Assembly (NCBI RefSeq): GCF_030563405.1
Contig: NZ_CP130748.1
Span: forward strand, 434,001-498,000
DNA from: Vibrio sp. SNU_ST1
Lineage (GTDB): Bacteria > Pseudomonadota > Gammaproteobacteria > Enterobacterales > Vibrionaceae
DNA length: 64,000 bases
Reading direction: 5' to 3'
Below, piece by piece: positions 41,116 to 50,800 of this stretch (its first letter is position 1; every line of letters begins with the position of its first letter). The notes below the pieces were generated by a model, which was given only the letters and a program-made list of their open reading frames with translations, did not search any database and had not been told where the DNA came from. A program made the position numbers and the translations under genes.

Positions 41116-41911
41116 CTCGTGGGGATTGATAGCTATTCGCTCTCACACAGATATGAATCGGTCGAATAAGGCCTTCTAGTTCTTGGAAGCTAAACAGGTA
41201 TTGAGACTTAATATTGAGTGTTTTTACGATAGAGAGCGGGATCAAAGCGGGTCCTGTCCCCCCCAACGCTAACTGGGCAGCTGCGGTGTAGGCATCCATC
41301 TCCATCAAGGGTTTGATGCCGAACTTTTCCAGTACCGATAACTGATACGAGTTAGCAGGGTTGGTCATGTCGTTAGTGATGACCATTGGAGGAAGATCCG
41401 TTAACGGCGATTTACTCACTATGTAAAACGGCTCATCAAACAGGTGGAAAGTCATCAACCCATGATGCGGTGGCAGCAAACCAGCGCACAACCCTAAGGT
41501 CGCCTTACCAGATTGCACTCGCTCTATGATTCTTGGAGTATGGTTAGTGGTAATGGTGATGTATTTATCTTGTTGGATAAATTGGCCCATCATTTCACCT
41601 AGATAACCTGCGATCAAAGATTTAGAGCTATCTAAGGTAATAAGGGTGGTGTCTTCCAACTCTTGTTGCTCGTAGATAAGCCCTCTAAGTTCATTGAATG
41701 CAGGGCCAATACTTTCGATTAATGCGATCGCATCCGGCGTCAGTTTGATCTGTCGGCCACTCGGTTCTATGAGTTTCTTACCTAACTTCTTCTCTAAATT
41801 AGCAATCCGTTTGCTTACCGCCGATTGGCTGATATAAAGCAAACTGCCAGTGCGGCTCATGGTCTTTGCTTTGCTAAGCACCAATAGAGTTTCGATTCCT
41901 TCGAGTAACAT
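41066..41911 (-). CDS. LysR family transcriptional regulator
   Basis: The 281 residues have an N-terminal winged helix-turn-helix (AKTMSRTGSLLYISQSAVSK near 15-35, then KLGKKLIEPSGRQIKLT) and a LysR substrate-binding domain from about 90. The ligand is unknown. It is convergent with the TSUP permease and shares 50 nt with it at the 3' ends, which suggests long association. Regulation of the permease is possible but unproven. Confidence 0.88.
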   Translation of the reverse strand: MLLEGIETLLVLSKAKTMSRTGSLLYISQSAVSKRIANLEKKLGKKLIEPSGRQIKLTPDAIALIESIGPAFNELRGLIYEQQELEDTTLITLDSSKSLIAGYLGEMMGQFIQQDKYITITTNHTPRIIERVQSGKATLGLCAGLLPPHHGLMTFHLFDEPFYIVSKSPLTDLPPMVITNDMTNPANSYQLSVLEKFGIKPLMEMDAYTAAAQLALGGTGPALIPLSIVKTLNIKSQYLFSFQELEGLIRPIHICVRANSYQSPRVKILIESIVDAVPKAV

Positions 41912-42073
41912 TTAGTGATATTCATGAAAGTTGGGAATGATTAAACCAAGTTACCTCAAACGCCATTCATTCTCTAGATTTGAAGCGAAAGGTTTGAACT
42001 CAGTTAGGTATTTTAAATTGGGAACGTAAAGTATCACGAAAGATCATAAGAATGGATTGGAGAGTGAGCCGGA

Positions 42074-42098
42074 TTAAAAAAGGCTCCTTTGCGGAGCC
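42074..42098 (-). terminator. Terminator of the yadS-like gene
   Basis: Read on the minus strand: GGCTCC (42098-42093), loop GCAAA, GGAGCC (42087-42082), then a run of T. Confidence 0.9.
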
Positions 42099-42120
42099 AT
42101 TTCTATTTTGTAACGCTAGC

Positions 42121-42738
42121 CTATTTGATTGCGAAGGTAGGCAATGACATGTGCCAGCGAATAGCGCCAAGCCTAATCAATAGTGTCGTGAACACGCCGG
42201 CCAGAAATGCGGTTTCTGAGTCGTGCCCCATGCTGAGCGCCATGGTATGGAAAGCGCCGCCAATGATACAAGCGGTCGCATAGACTTCACTTCTTAGAAT
42301 CATTGGGACTTCACGAGCAAGTACGTCACGGATAATGCCGCCACCGCAGCCTGTGATCACACCCATGATAATAGCAACCAATGCAGAATCTTGATAAATC
42401 AGCGCTTTTTCTACACCAATGCCCACGAATACCGCTAGGCCGATTGCATCGCATACTGGTAGGATCCACCACGCCAGACGCTTGGGGCGTCTTACTATAA
42501 TCATGGTCAGCAAACAGGTGGTGATGATAACCCAAAGGTAGGTGGTATCAGTGATCCAAAACACAGGTGTCGCGCCCAATGCCATGTCACGAATAGTACC
42601 GCCGCCAATCGCGGTTACGCTGCCTAAAACGGCGACGCCAAAGGGGTCCATTTTAAGACGGCCTGCGACAAATACGCCAGAGATAGCAAAGATAGCGGTG
42701 CCAAATAAATCGATAATATAAAGCAGCATGGAGTCCAT
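42121..42738 (-). CDS. Trimeric intracellular cation channel family protein (YadS-like, UPF0126)
   Basis: The 205 residues have six to seven transmembrane helices and two copies of the bacterial TRIC repeat: GSVTAIGGGTIRDMALG near 37 and MGVITGCGGGIIRDVLA near 120. Bacterial TRIC homologues form homotrimeric K+-permeable channels. The gene is next to btuF, as yadS is in E. coli, though 74 nt separate them here. Confidence 0.88.
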   Translation of the reverse strand: MDSMLLYIIDLFGTAIFAISGVFVAGRLKMDPFGVAVLGSVTAIGGGTIRDMALGATPVFWITDTTYLWVIITTCLLTMIIVRRPKRLAWWILPVCDAIGLAVFVGIGVEKALIYQDSALVAIIMGVITGCGGGIIRDVLAREVPMILRSEVYATACIIGGAFHTMALSMGHDSETAFLAGVFTTLLIRLGAIRWHMSLPTFAIK

Positions 42739-42812
42739 GATACTGGTGCTCTTATGGTTGAAATTGTAGGGACAGGTCGGTGGCGAATTGTACGAAAAAA
42801 CGCAGCAAATAG

Positions 42813-43682
42813 TTAGTGATTTTGCCTAGCTCTATCGAAGAAATCGCATACTTGTTGGATCGCTTTCAAAGTTCTCGTCGTTGGGCGATTAATCCAATCA
42901 GAGTTGAGTGACCAAATCTGATTTTGAGCGACTGCCGGGATCTCACCTTCCCAAGTTTGCCACATGGTTCCATTCTCAATCGCGTGCTGAGAAGTGAAGA
43001 TCACTTGCGGCTTCCTTAACACAACTTGCTCAATGCCAACTTGTGGGTAAGGGGAGGCGCTGTCTTCGAAAATATTGTGGCCGCCACAAAACTCAAACAC
43101 CTCACTTGGCCAGTGCCCTTGAGCAACCGTGATGATCGGCTTCTCACTTAGTTGGTAAAAGTAGTTTACTGGCTCGGCATCTTTATATTTTAGTCTCAAC
43201 GCATTGAGCTTTTCTCTGTATTGCTTGGCATTATTTCTACCGATATTCGGGTTGCTTGCGAATTGGCTAAGTTGTTCAATATTGGTCGCGATGTTGTCTA
43301 GGCTTTTGGTTTTGGAATAGTAAATATTGAAACCAAACTGCTCTAGCTTCGCGAGTTCTCTAGGCGGGTTTCCGGCTGGCCACGCAAGAATCAAGTTAGG
43401 CTGTAGGGCGATGATCTTCTCAACCTTGATGCCTTGATAGTTTGCTACTTTCTCTAGCTGGTCAGCTTGTGGTGGGTAATCACTTCGCTCACTTACCGCA
43501 ACAAGCTTATCACCTAAACCAGCGCTGTATGCGAGCTCAGTGGCATGAGGAGCAAGGCTAACCACGCGTTGAGCCGGTTGAACTTTTTCTGAAGTCAGTG
43601 GTGTTGCTTCTGCAAATGACAAAGGCAGCCATAAGCTGGAAAACAAAATAGTAAGGCTTGTAACAAGTGCTGATGGTTTCAC
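42813..43682 (-). CDS. btuF: Vitamin B12 periplasmic binding protein BtuF
   Basis: Periplasmic substrate-binding protein of the BtuCDF cobalamin importer. With the GTG at 43682 (AAGGGA six bases upstream) it has 289 residues and a good signal peptide (MKPSALVTSLTILF through SFAEA). Family motifs are QRVVSLAPHATELAYSAG and QPNLILAW. An in-frame TTG at 43703 would overlap cbiB and has no ribosome site. It starts one base after the cbiB stop, so it is translationally coupled. Confidence 0.9.
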   Translation of the reverse strand: MKPSALVTSLTILFSSLWLPLSFAEATPLTSEKVQPAQRVVSLAPHATELAYSAGLGDKLVAVSERSDYPPQADQLEKVANYQGIKVEKIIALQPNLILAWPAGNPPRELAKLEQFGFNIYYSKTKSLDNIATNIEQLSQFASNPNIGRNNAKQYREKLNALRLKYKDAEPVNYFYQLSEKPIITVAQGHWPSEVFEFCGGHNIFEDSASPYPQVGIEQVVLRKPQVIFTSQHAIENGTMWQTWEGEIPAVAQNQIWSLNSDWINRPTTRTLKAIQQVCDFFDRARQNH

Positions 43683-43683
43683 T

Positions 43684-44637
43684 CTAAATCCCTTGGTGAA
43701 CAAATAGTAAAATTAGGCTTTGTAAAAATATCCAGATAGCGATGCGACCAAACAGCAGTTTTTGAACTTGAGACAAGTGCAGCGCTGAAGGGGCGATTCT
43801 GCCGCCTAATTTTGCTCGAATAGCTTTGGTGCTGTCGTAAATCGCAGGACCGCCCAGTGACAGCTCAAGCTTATTGCCGACAGCAGTAATCAACCATGCA
43901 GGGCCAGGCAGTGGCCAAGAGCGGCTTTGGACTAGCATCATCTTAAACGTGTGTGTCGCTTTTTCACCACTTACGATCATCAAAGCGAATAAACGCATCG
44001 GTACGAACTCTAAGATTGCGACAATTTTGATAGCGGTTGAGCCAAATGGGGAAAACTGCTTACGGCTTGGTGACCAAGCTCGAGCTAATTCGACCACAAG
44101 GCGATACATTAACGCTGCGATTCCACCACCAACGGCGTACCAGAACAACACACAAATCACGTTACGCGCGTAACCCATAATGATAGTTTCAGCGGCAGCT
44201 TTGCCAAGCCCTAGTGATGACAGTGATTCGGTCTGACGATTGACAATCGGAGCCAGTAATTGACGAGCGGTAGTTTTATCTTCTCGGCCAAGTGCTTTGA
44301 TCAGTTGATTCGCTAGCTTTTCATTATTACGCCAATCAATCGCGAGTAACAACAGCGCTAATTCAAACAGTTGTGATTGCCAAACCAGTGGCTGCAGTGC
44401 CAATAGAATAACCAGAGCCGGCAAGACCATTAACCCCCAAGCTAAGGTGCCCGAGATTAAGCTTTGGGAATAGTTTTGGTTGTTATTAACCTTGCTTGCT
44501 AAAAGCTCAGCAAACTTATGCCATAAGGTCGTGGGGTGTGCGGCATGAGGGATAGGTAAAATTAAATGAAAAAGCAGTGCTCCCCACATTACAAGGAGCA
44601 CGCCATTTGCAAATACCTGTTCAAACAGTGTTTGCAT
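43684..44637 (-). CDS. cbiB: CbiB/CobD family cobalamin biosynthesis protein
   Basis: Membrane protein of the adenosylcobinamide-phosphate synthase family, which attaches aminopropanol phosphate to adenosylcobyric acid. The 317 residues have about four to five transmembrane helices. Family-like regions include GKAAAETI-GYARNVICVLFWYAVGG, a substrate-loop-like PFGSTAIKI and WPLPGPAWLITAVG. Sequence is divergent from the textbook CbiB and enzymatic activity is not certain. It lies between mtnN and btuF, 10 nt after mtnN. Confidence 0.82.
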   Translation of the reverse strand: MQTLFEQVFANGVLLVMWGALLFHLILPIPHAAHPTTLWHKFAELLASKVNNNQNYSQSLISGTLAWGLMVLPALVILLALQPLVWQSQLFELALLLLAIDWRNNEKLANQLIKALGREDKTTARQLLAPIVNRQTESLSSLGLGKAAAETIIMGYARNVICVLFWYAVGGGIAALMYRLVVELARAWSPSRKQFSPFGSTAIKIVAILEFVPMRLFALMIVSGEKATHTFKMMLVQSRSWPLPGPAWLITAVGNKLELSLGGPAIYDSTKAIRAKLGGRIAPSALHLSQVQKLLFGRIAIWIFLQSLILLFVHQGI

Positions 44638-44647
44638 GTCTAGTCGT

Positions 44648-45343
44648 TTACTTTAGTAGGGCAACCATCTTGATAACCATTTCAGAAGAGCTTTGCGCAG
44701 CTAGAGGCAGGAACTCTTCGAAGCTCATTGGTGATTCTTTGTCTGCAACGTCAGAAATTGCACGAACAACCACGAATGGTACTTGGAATTGGTGACAAGC
44801 TTGAGCGATAGCAGATGCTTCCATCTCTACAGCAACGACTGATGGGAAGTGCTTACGGATGAACTCTTGGCGTTCTGCTGTGCAAACAAATGCGTCGCCA
44901 GTACAGATAAGACCGCGAACAGCATGCTTATCTTCCATTTGTGCGAGAGCTTGTTCGGCAACAGCCATCAATTTGTCGTCAGCTTTGAACGCTGCAGGTT
45001 GACCTGCCATTTGACCGATTTCGTAACCGAAAGCCGTAACGTCAGCATCGTGGTGACGAACTTCAGTCGAGATAACAACATCACCAAGGTTTAGTGTTGA
45101 ATCAAAACCGCCAGCAGAGCCCGTGTTCAGTACTACATCTGGTTGGTATTCGCTTAGTAGGATTGAAGTACCCACTGCCGCTGCTACTTTACCAATGCCA
45201 GATTGAAGCAAAATAACGTCAACACCATTTAGCTGACCAGAAAAGAAAGTACAACCGCCTTTATTCACTTCAGTAATGTCTGAAATTGCTGCTTTTAGGA
45301 TCGCAACTTCTTGCTCCATTGCGCCAATGATGCCGATTTTCAT
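44648..45343 (-). CDS. mtnN: 5'-methylthioadenosine/S-adenosylhomocysteine nucleosidase
   Basis: Hydrolyses MTA, SAH and 5'-deoxyadenosine, the by-products of SAM-dependent, polyamine, autoinducer and radical SAM chemistry. The 231 residues begin [16 protein letters not shown], contain NTGSAGGFD and [10 protein letters not shown] with the catalytic region, and match the family length. It is the first gene of mtnN-cbiB-btuF. Confidence 0.97.
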   Translation of the reverse strand: MKIGIIGAMEQEVAILKAAISDITEVNKGGCTFFSGQLNGVDVILLQSGIGKVAAAVGTSILLSEYQPDVVLNTGSAGGFDSTLNLGDVVISTEVRHHDADVTAFGYEIGQMAGQPAAFKADDKLMAVAEQALAQMEDKHAVRGLICTGDAFVCTAERQEFIRKHFPSVVAVEMEASAIAQACHQFQVPFVVVRAISDVADKESPMSFEEFLPLAAQSSSEMVIKMVALLK

Positions 45344-45470
45344 GTGTAGTCTCTTAATAAATAATATTTAAACAGTAGAGCGAAATTGTAGCATGGATAA
45401 GAAGTGTCAAGCGACCGCCCAGAAGCACTTCTCATCCGAATAGCAGCGATTTATCTGCGTATTCTTTTAT

Positions 45471-45899
45471 CTATTTGATCAGGCCTTCACTTTTTAAGTT
45501 AGCGCGAAGTTGTTCAGCGCGTTTTCGGTTTACGCCAAAATCAGAGTGGCCAGTACGAGACTCTGAGCGGACCAACAGGTTTTCACCCTCAATTTTCAGT
45601 TCAAGATCGTCGACAAAGCGCATGATCTTACTAGTAAATTCAATACGCAGATAGTTGTCTTTTGAAACCGCCGCTTTAGTTCTAGGTAGTTGCAATATTA
45701 CTGCCTGAACTTGAGATAATCTTACACCGTCCACTAAGGTAAACGGGGCAATATTGTGTTGTTCGCGTGTATCTTGAGTCGAGACACAGTTCGGCTTGTT
45801 GCCACACGGGGCATGAGTTCTGTCTTCCATTGTTTGATTTCCTTGGCTACAGCCTGAAAGACTGATGAGAAGGGTAGAGAGCAAGACGATTTTTTTCAT
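45471..45899 (-). CDS. DUF1499 family lipoprotein
   Basis: The 142 residues begin with a lipoprotein signal (LISLSGC, Cys17). DUF1499 follows (CGNKPNCVSTQ near 33, FTSKIMRFVDDLEL, SRTGHSDFGVNRKRAEQL). Function of the domain is unknown. It is a single gene upstream of mtnN on the same strand, separated by 127 nt. Confidence 0.88.
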   Translation of the reverse strand: MKKIVLLSTLLISLSGCSQGNQTMEDRTHAPCGNKPNCVSTQDTREQHNIAPFTLVDGVRLSQVQAVILQLPRTKAAVSKDNYLRIEFTSKIMRFVDDLELKIEGENLLVRSESRTGHSDFGVNRKRAEQLRANLKSEGLIK

Positions 45900-45981
45900 T
45901 ATTATTTCCTTTATTTTTAATGGGAATGAACGATTTACCCATTTATGATCGTCATGATATTGAAAGTTAATTATATGACTT

Positions 45982-46010
45982 AATAAAGAAAAGGATCCAT
46001 ATTTGGACCC
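45982..46010 (-). terminator. Terminator of the GltB-like/diflavin reductase operon
   Basis: Read on the minus strand: GGGTCCA (46010-46004), loop AATA, TGGATCC (45999-45993) with one G-T pair, then TTTTCTTTATT. Confidence 0.75.
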
Positions 46011-46066
46011 TTATATATTCATTCTTCTACGCACCTCATTGAGGATCGTCTTCGTATGGAATGAGG

Positions 46067-47824
46067 TTAGTAGACGTCACGAACGTAACGTTTTTGCTTC
46101 TTGAGTTTATTGATGTAAGCTTTCGCACCATCGTCATCTAGTCCACCGTGCTCTGAAATGATGTCGTGTAGCGCTTTATCTACGTCTTTTGCCATGTAAT
46201 AGGCATCACCACAAACAAAGAAGTAGCCGCCACGTTCTAACCATGCAAATAGCTCAGAGCCGTTGGTGCGCATCTTGTCTTGTACGTAAACTTTCTGCTC
46301 TTGGTCTCGGGAAAATGCTAAGTCTAGTCGAGTCAAAACCTCCTTTTGTTGCAAGGCTTCGAGCTCTTCTTGATAAATGTAGTCGGTAGCGCTATTACGA
46401 TCACCGAAAATTAACCAGTTATCACCAGGGGAAGCTTGCACTTCACGTTCTTCAAGGAAGGCTCGGAAAGGTGCAATGCCAGTTCCCGGTCCTACCATGA
46501 TCATTGGTGCTTTGTCATCTTCAGGTACAGCAAAGCTCTTATTTGGAGCAAAGTAGCAAGGTACTGTCTTACCCTCTTCAACTAAATCGGCAAGCCACGT
46601 TGAACACGTGCCGTTGTAGCTACGTTCGTCATGTTTATAACGCACACTACCGATAGTGAGATGAACTTCATCGTTGTGTTTGTTAAGGCTAGAAGAAATT
46701 GAGTAAGCGCGTGGCGCAATAGGCCTTAGGAGCGATAAAATTTCTGCCAGTGATAACGAAACAGTAGGGTATGTTTTTACAAGATCCAGTACGTCTTTAC
46801 CCCACAGGAAGTCATTCAAGGGACTGGTATCGTCATTGCCTAGCATCTGAATAACATTATGATCACTGGCGGATTCAGCGAGAGTTTTAACTAACTCTTT
46901 CGATGGTGTTCGAATATCTAGGTAGCCAGTAAATAGTTCGCGTAAGCTATGGTTCTCACCATTCCATGATGGCCTCTCATCACCTGTAAACTGAAAGTGA
47001 TCGAGTAGTGCGTTGATCAACTCTGGTTGGTTCTGTGGGATGACATTTAGGGCATCACCTGGTTTATAGAACTCCCCTGAACCTTCAAGAGACAGTTCGT
47101 AATGAACAATTTCTTTGCTTGAACCTTCTTTAGTGAGTACTCGCTTATGCTTGAGTGTCGCTTGTAAAGGGTTCTTACGGCCATACTTAGATTTTTGCTT
47201 GGTTGTTGGTGATGCTGTGGATGCACTTTCGTTGTCATCTCCTTTCGCTGCGATAGCGGGAAGGGTGGCGATCATCCACTCTTCAGCCGGTTGTTCAAAA
47301 TCAATGTCACAATCGACTCGCTCAGTGATACGTGTAGCACCTAGGTGTGTTAACCGCTCGTCCCACTCTTTTCCGGCAAGGCAGAAATCATCATAGCTGG
47401 TATCGCCTAGTGCTAATACAGAGAAGTAGGTACTAGCGAGTTTCGGCGCATTGTCCCCGCTCATGGTTTCCCAAAGGGTTTCGGCATTATCCGGATGTTC
47501 ACCTTCACCGTAGGTGCTGGTGATGATTAGGATGCGTGAGGACTTCACAAAGACTTGAGCGTCAACATCATCCATATCTTGCACCGTAGCAGTAAGGCCG
47601 TACTCCTTGGCTTTTTCTGCGGTGTCATAGGCCACGCTTTCTGCGTTACCTGTTTGCGATCCATAAAGGATGGTTAATCCCTTCACTTGAGGTTTAGATT
47701 CCGCATGTACAACGGATTCTTCCTTTACCAAAAGGCGTGAATGAAGGCCTGAAAAGAAGCCCGCCAACCAAGTCTTTTGGTCTTCATTAAATGGTAAATC
47801 TTGTGGCAAATGAGGTACTTTCAT
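46067..47824 (-). CDS. CysJ-like NADPH-dependent diflavin (FMN/FAD) reductase
   Basis: The 585 residues have an FMN flavodoxin domain (about 49-190, FMN loop SQTGNAE at 56-62), a low-complexity linker (195-218) and an FAD/NADPH module. In the module are RAYSISSS at 372-379, GTCSTWLAD at 405-413, GPGTGIAPFRAFLEER at 445-460 and CGDAYYMAKDV at 538-548. The C-terminus is KRYVRDVY with a terminal Tyr, as in sulfite reductase flavoprotein CysJ. However, no cysI, cysH or other sulfite gene is in the window. The gene begins 30 nt after the large GltB-like gene and evidently shares its transcript. AGGAAT lies six bases before the ATG. I infer an electron donor to that protein; CysJ is the likely automatic annotation. 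Confidence 0.88.
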   Translation of the reverse strand: MKVPHLPQDLPFNEDQKTWLAGFFSGLHSRLLVKEESVVHAESKPQVKGLTILYGSQTGNAESVAYDTAEKAKEYGLTATVQDMDDVDAQVFVKSSRILIITSTYGEGEHPDNAETLWETMSGDNAPKLASTYFSVLALGDTSYDDFCLAGKEWDERLTHLGATRITERVDCDIDFEQPAEEWMIATLPAIAAKGDDNESASTASPTTKQKSKYGRKNPLQATLKHKRVLTKEGSSKEIVHYELSLEGSGEFYKPGDALNVIPQNQPELINALLDHFQFTGDERPSWNGENHSLRELFTGYLDIRTPSKELVKTLAESASDHNVIQMLGNDDTSPLNDFLWGKDVLDLVKTYPTVSLSLAEILSLLRPIAPRAYSISSSLNKHNDEVHLTIGSVRYKHDERSYNGTCSTWLADLVEEGKTVPCYFAPNKSFAVPEDDKAPMIMVGPGTGIAPFRAFLEEREVQASPGDNWLIFGDRNSATDYIYQEELEALQQKEVLTRLDLAFSRDQEQKVYVQDKMRTNGSELFAWLERGGYFFVCGDAYYMAKDVDKALHDIISEHGGLDDDGAKAYINKLKKQKRYVRDVY

Positions 47825-47854
47825 GATTATTCCTATTTAATACTTTGCCTGTCC

Positions 47855-50800
47855 TTAGGCGTTTTGGGCTTCTTGTTTGGTTTGCTCTATTTGCTCGCGT
47901 ATCACATCGGCGAAAGTGTAGCAGTAGAGAGTGGCCAAGCGTTGATTGATAGGCTCAATAACCTCCATCTCTTTGCTAATATCTCGTTCTCTAGCGATGA
48001 TCCATACTGTCGTGCCTCGGCTGTGGGTATCCCAAACATCACGCCTTTCAAGTGAGGCTTTGTAGTCTTGAATTCGTTTGTTGGCAAGTAATACGGAGAG
48101 TTCGTCATCACTATAGTTTGAGACTGCTTCTTTCACGTCTTTGAGCAGTTGGTCGTAAAGCTTTTTGTCTTTTAGCTCAAACATTCGCTGAATAACGTGA
48201 GTATCTATAGCCGTGTTTTTCACGAGCTGGTGGGCGCGATGAAGCACGCCACTATGCGTTAATAGTTCGCAAATAAGTGGGGTGTCCATATCTCCATATT
48301 GTGGGCTTAAGCCATTCGCTAAGGATTTTTGATCTCGGAAGGCAAAGTGCACCGCTTCAATCAGGCTGCTCGCTTGTCCCTGAATGAGCTCTTCAAGTAT
48401 CTGTTTTCGACTGTGATGTTCAAGAATACTTTCAGGGTGCTGGCTGTGCAGTAGTGCTAGCGGTATGACCAAAGTGAACATAGTACGACTCGTTGGCCAA
48501 TCGTTGAGGATACGTTGCGTTTTTCTTGAACCTGTAAAGCGAACGTGTTGTTCAAGATGCCATTTTAGCGCCTCTTCATAGCCAGGGTTTTGTTCTATCA
48601 GTGGTATCGTCAAGATGGAGTCGGCACTGCAACTATCAACGAACTTTCCGTCGACATCATATTGGTAAGCTATTCCTCCAGACATACCATTGCCGAAGCC
48701 TTTACCAAAGTTCCCTAAGTTGATGACTGAGCCATTAGTCATATACTCGCAACAGAAATCACCAACGCCTTCAACTACGGCGACAGCACCTGAATTTCGA
48801 ACAGCAAAGCGATCTCCTGCCTCTCCTTGAATAAAGGCTTGGCCTCCTGTTGCACCAAACAGTGCAAAGTTGCCAATGAGTACGTTATTACCCGTCTTGA
48901 ACTTGCGCTGACTTGGTGAGCGCACAACAATGTGGCCGCCACTTGAACCTTTACCGACACCATCGTTACAAGTACCAGTATGCTCCATCAGTAGGCCACT
49001 GTTATTGAATGCCGCATAGCTTTGTCCGGCACTACCATGGCTCTTAACCACGATCGATTCAGCATCAAAGAAGCGACGTCCATTCGCTGCGCTTAACGCA
49101 GCCGGGTGTTGTTGAGCTTTATCTTGGTAGTTGAGCGCACGTTCGATGTCTATTGAAAGCTGCCCGCCCATCGACTTATTGCAGTTGTTCAGTTTGCCTG
49201 CATCAAGCTCGATATGGCGCGCTTCTTGATCAAAATAGTTGGCCAGGAGTTGCTCAATTAGAGCATCGTCGGGAGTAAAGTCAGCTTCTAGATAAACAGG
49301 TTTTGCAACTTTAACAATATCTACTTCGCGCAATAGACCAGTAACATTGAGTTTACCGACGATACTGTGGTGGTTGGCAAGGTGAAGCAGTTCGCTTTTT
49401 CCTCGAATCTCTTGCAAGCTTTGATAACCAAGATGAGCAAGAATTTCACGAACTTCATGGGCAACATTTAAGAAATACTGAGCAAGTGCTCTTGGATCTC
49501 CTTGGTAAAGCTCAGGGTTAGTCGTGAGCCCTGCAGGGCACTTTACGTTACAGTTCTTAGCCATTACACACTTAAGCATCATTAAAGCTGTGGTACCAAA
49601 TTCGAAGGAGTCACCTCCCATAATGGCCGATTTTATGACATCGATACCTGTTTGGTGAGCATTAGAGCAACGTAGGGTGACTTTATCGCGTAGGCCATTT
49701 TCACTAAGCGCTTGATGCACTTCGGCTATCCCAATTTCAGCAACGCGACCAGTATTTTTTAAGCTGGTTACCGCTGCTGCACCTGTACCGCCAGTATTAC
49801 CCGCGACGTTGATAACATCGGCACCAGCTTTAGCCACACCGACAGCAATAGTGCCAATCCCCTCTGAAGATACCAGTTTAACGATAACGCGTACGCGAGC
49901 TGCTTTCGCATCATGAATTAGCTGCCCTAGATCTTCTATAGAGTAAGTGTCGTGGTGTGGTGGTGGGCTAACTAATTCAACCCCGGGAGTACCGCCACGA
50001 GCGGCAGCAATTTCTACCGTTACTTTTGGTGAGGGGAGTTGTCCACCTTCACCTGGTTTCGCTCCTTGTGCAATTTTTATTTCAATTTCTTCAAGTTGTG
50101 GGTCTGCAAGGTAGCCAACCCATACGCCAAATCGCCCAGAAGCGAACTGTTTGATTTTACTTGATTTAATTGAGTTGAAACGAGACGAGTGCTCACCACC
50201 TTCTCCTGAGTTGCTCATGGCCCCTGCGATATTAGTACCTTGAGCCACAGCTTGATGCGCATTAGCGTTAAGAGCGCCATGACTCATTGCTCCTGAAGCA
50301 AAAGCCGGGGTAATAAGGTGAGCAGCCTGAACTTGGTGGAGCTCAATCGGTTGTTTAGCCAATTTAACGCGTGATAAGAAAGCTTGCAGTTCAGGATTGA
50401 CAGTTAGGTGAATGGCGTCATCAACAATGACAAGATGCTCTGTTTTCTCAGACCAAGTAGCCTCAATGGCCATTTTGAGTGAGTTCATTTGTTCACGATT
50501 GTTAAGTGTTAGAACAAATTGATTTACGGCATCAGGTGAGACTTCAACTTCTAGGCCTGACCAAAGGTAGTTAACGTTGCCTTCGAAGTGGAAACGATCC
50601 AGAAGGTGTGAAAATTCATCTACACTTTTTGCTTGATTGAAATTAAGCGGTAAAAGCAGGATATCACGCAATGTCGCTGGACGCGTTTCACGTTCACGAT
50701 ATAGGTTATCAGCAAAGGAACGATATGCAGGTGTCACTTTGAATTTATCGATCTCTTCTGGGGTTAGCTTTTCGTAACCGGTCTGCTTATAGGCAACATC

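Noticed and set aside
45388..45434. Inverted repeat AGAAGTG/CACTTCT between mtnN and the DUF1499 gene as a terminator
   Set aside because: The loop is long (about 19 nt) and there is no T-tract on either side.
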